33,905 bases of DNA. Origin: JAAXTT01 sp964530215 (GTDB lineage Bacteria > Bacillota > Desulfotomaculia > Desulfotomaculales > Desulfocucumaceae). The stretch spans positions 1-33,905 of the forward strand of contig CAZHAJ010000005.1 in NCBI GenBank assembly GCA_964530215.1, read 5' to 3'. Shown here one piece after another: positions 32,180 through 33,905 of this stretch (the stretch's first letter is position 1; every line of letters begins with the position of its first letter). The translations under genes were made by a program, and so were the position numbers. The notes under the pieces are model-generated. The model was not told where the DNA came from. It saw only the letters and a list, made by a program, of their open reading frames with translations, and did no database searches.

Positions 32180-33466
32180 TTATAGGAAATTTAAAGGATT
32201 ATGAGGTGTACCATTAATAATTACTTCAAAGTGCAGATGAGGTCCGGTGGATCTGCCGGTATTCCCAACTCCTCCGATATATTCACCCCGGGAAACAACC
32301 TGACCGTTGCTAACATTTATACTGGACAAGTGGGCATATCTGGTTACAACTCCGCTTCCGTGGGAAATATCAATACATTTCCCGTAGCCGGAATACCAAC
32401 CTGCTCTTATTACAGTTCCTGCCTCCGCCGCGACTACCGGACTGCCTACACGCCCTACGATGTCAATACCGGTATGATCCCTGCCTCCTCTGGTCCCAAA
32501 ACCCGACGATACAGACCCTGAAGCAGGCCAGACAAGACGACCTCCTCCACGGGATGCCAATAGGGTGCGAGTACCTTTTGCAACAATCTTATTCTGCGGG
32601 TGCGCAGTAACAGCTTCGGCAATCTGCTTACGATCTACTTCAGCCCCGTTTCTCTGGGTAATCTGGTATGTTACTTCCTTCTGTCCTTCCTTACCTTGGT
32701 TAACAATTTTTGTCTGTCCCCTAAGTAAGGAAGAGTCCTGTTTTTCTACCACTTGGTATCCTACAGATTCAGTAACAACTTTAGACAGTACCGTTTCCAC
32801 ATTTATCAAACTTTCGGTTCTGGCCAACTGAATACTATCTCCGGGCTTCAGACTCCCTGGATTCAACCCCGGATTCAAGGCCAAAAGACTGTCTACAGAC
32901 AAACCTGAGTTTGATGCGATGTTCCATAGATTATCTCCATCTTTAACCTGATAGGGCGCAATCTTTTGAAACCCGCTTTTAACTATATCCAATGCCCGTG
33001 GAACACTGACAATATTTTCTTTGTTTGAAAGGGTATCAACTAGCTGCACATTTTCTACAATACCAGTTGTCCCATTTTCCACTATGTATGGCTTCTTTAA
33101 CTCATCTAGAAGCTTTTCCGCCTCATCCCTATCCTTCATTACCAACAATGTTTTGCCGTTAACCACGACAGCTGTAGACCTTTCACCAATAAAAGCCGCC
33201 TGACCAATGGCTATTTTAAGTTCATTGCCCCCCAATGTGGGACCTGCCTGTCTGGTCTTCTTTAGATAAACCTTGTCCAGCATATTGCTCTTGCCGACAT
33301 TGTCGGTATGCTCATTGACTAACTGGCGTATAACCGCCCGACCTTCTGAAACATCTGCCACCAAGGAGACCATTTTATCTCCTATGAATACTCCCCACAT
33401 CATGCTGGTGGCGTTGACTGCCGCTACGATAAACATAACAAATATTGTATAAAAAGCTATGCCCAT
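32180..33466 (-). CDS. LysM-G5-M23 family peptidoglycan endopeptidase
   Basis: A 428-residue exported wall enzyme. In order: an N-terminal membrane segment (about 3-28), a LysM domain (about 170-215; YQVKDGDNLWNIASNSGLSV), a G5 domain (about 220-300; VTYQITQRNGAEV), and an M23 peptidase domain. Its zinc ligands are in RDHTGIDI and HLHFE (near 410-414). It would cut peptide cross-links in the wall, in growth or sporulation. The ATG at 33466 is the only standard start, but it has no good ribosome-binding site. The frame stays open upstream with a basic stretch (KIKRFIKRPKEPAAI) that fits the cytoplasmic side of the membrane anchor, so the true start may be earlier and non-standard. Confidence 0.92.
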   Translation of the reverse strand: MGIAFYTIFVMFIVAAVNATSMMWGVFIGDKMVSLVADVSEGRAVIRQLVNEHTDNVGKSNMLDKVYLKKTRQAGPTLGGNELKIAIGQAAFIGERSTAVVVNGKTLLVMKDRDEAEKLLDELKKPYIVENGTTGIVENVQLVDTLSNKENIVSVPRALDIVKSGFQKIAPYQVKDGDNLWNIASNSGLSVDSLLALNPGLNPGSLKPGDSIQLARTESLINVETVLSKVVTESVGYQVVEKQDSSLLRGQTKIVNQGKEGQKEVTYQITQRNGAEVDRKQIAEAVTAHPQNKIVAKGTRTLLASRGGGRLVWPASGSVSSGFGTRGGRDHTGIDIVGRVGSPVVAAEAGTVIRAGWYSGYGKCIDISHGSGVVTRYAHLSSINVSNGQVVSRGEYIGGVGNTGRSTGPHLHFEVIINGTPHNPLNFL

Positions 33467-33613
33467 GATGGCTGCCGGTTCTTTCGGCCTTTTAATAAAA
33501 CGCTTTATTTTACTGATATTTTCACACCAAAAACTGCTACCGTTAACGATACTTACCCCCCCATTCCGACATTAAACGGTAAATATTCTCTCTATATACA
33601 AATAAGCCCTACA

Positions 33614-33622
33614 ATTATACCA
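33614..33622 (-). promoter_or_regulatory. Extended -10 promoter of the M23 peptidase gene
   Basis: On the minus strand TGGTATAAT (complement of 33614-33622) is an extended -10, about 150 bases before the annotated ATG; the -35 is weak. In the rest of 33467-33750 I see only a short TCGGG/CCCGA hairpin (33665-33680) with an AT-rich tail that might end the upstream gene. Confidence 0.6.
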
Positions 33623-33750
33623 TAGGTAACAATTAGTTAAAAATGCCTTCTACAATAAAATATCTCGGGAATCAACCCGATTGAGCTTTAATACTTAATA
33701 TTATCCATGTTTTCACAGACATATAACAAAAATTTATAAGTTGCCGGTAT

Positions 33751-33905
33751 TTAATTTCCCTGATTCTTGAATAAAGAAAGATACAAAGCACACTCCAGCC
33801 TTTTTTTTGCCAACACACAACCCGGCTCATATGGTTTATTTAAGCTACCGCTGCTGAAAAATGCACTGGCGTGACATCCTCCGCTGCATAAAAATTTAGC
33901 CCAAC
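33751..33905 (-). CDS. C-terminus of a probable SCIFF-peptide radical SAM maturase (partial)
   Basis: The minus strand is open from the right edge to a TAA at 33751, giving 50 residues. The sequence has CSGGCHASAFF, then LNKPYEPGCVLAKKRLECAL. That is the C-terminal SPASM-type cluster-binding end I know from the maturase of SCIFF (six cysteines in forty-five residues) ranthipeptides: a CxGGC motif, then NKPYExGC, then a KRxEC helix. Such enzymes bind extra 4Fe-4S clusters and install thioether links in the small Cys-rich peptide encoded next to them, which would lie beyond the window. The identification rests on this short tail only. Confidence 0.6.
   Translation of the reverse strand, partial: WAKFLCSGGCHASAFFSSGSLNKPYEPGCVLAKKRLECALYLSLFKNQGN

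Noticed and set aside
1..33905. Defence islands, prophage, integrase or CRISPR
   Set aside because: No cas, integrase, transposase, toxin-antitoxin or phage structural protein was recognised; the single Dam methylase has no restriction partner nearby.

Overview
The window looks like a contig from the chromosome of an anaerobic, endospore-forming Firmicute of the Desulfotomaculum/Peptococcaceae type, probably assembled from a metagenome. The evidence is a mix of spore genes (sleB, ypeB, a YhcN-type lipoprotein), a DsrC with both redox cysteines (dissimilatory sulfite metabolism), an indolepyruvate:ferredoxin oxidoreductase, a split Feo iron transporter, an S-layer-homology protein, T-box leaders and a likely SCIFF radical-SAM maturase. 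Base composition is moderate (visibly below 50% GC) except for about 110 GC-rich bases beside a run of ten Ns at 6121-6130. Nearly all genes lie on the minus strand; only feoA-feoB are on the plus strand. No rRNA, tRNA, CRISPR array, prophage or insertion sequence was recognised.

Left third (minus strand). A T-box leader with a near-consensus promoter (4541-4850) precedes an Lrp/AsnC regulator, a class I/II aminotransferase, a PaaK-type aryl-CoA ligase and a truncated IorA. Together they form a path from amino acid to 2-oxo acid to aryl/acyl-CoA and acid. The spore germination pair sleB-ypeB follows; ypeB is broken by the assembly gap. Then come dsrC, a TPR protein, and a diaminopimelate decarboxylase whose short 5' UTR can form two mutually exclusive hairpins, one covering the Shine-Dalgarno. 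After these are glnS, a TRIC-family channel and a bacteriohemerythrin.

Middle. A three-gene ABC importer of the ABC_sub_bind type (lipoprotein, permease, ATPase) sits behind a diverged T-box leader. Next are a YhcN/YlaJ-like lipoprotein, a decayed fragment of a divergent polysaccharide deacetylase, and an orphan Dam-type methylase. A divergent intergenic region with repeated TGCCACA motifs leads to feoA and a FeoB split into a GTPase polypeptide and a membrane polypeptide. A TetR-esterase unit has its likely operator on its promoter. rlmH follows a mechanosensitive channel gene and a tiny HAMP-like membrane protein.

Right third (minus strand). It holds a large SLH-anchored surface protein, an unknown two-TM protein, a 12-TM MFS-like protein fused to a LuxR helix-turn-helix, murA (with a 13-codon ORF ahead of it), a membrane-anchored gluzincin peptidase, a TM-TPR protein and a LysM-G5-M23 peptidase. 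At the extreme right edge is the C-terminus of a probable SCIFF maturase. Rho-independent terminators are frequent and separate most of these units. The less ordinary items are the lysA leader, the LuxR-transporter fusion, the T-box/Lrp aryl-acid operon and the edge SCIFF maturase. I did not find a clear new multi-gene defence or mobile system.
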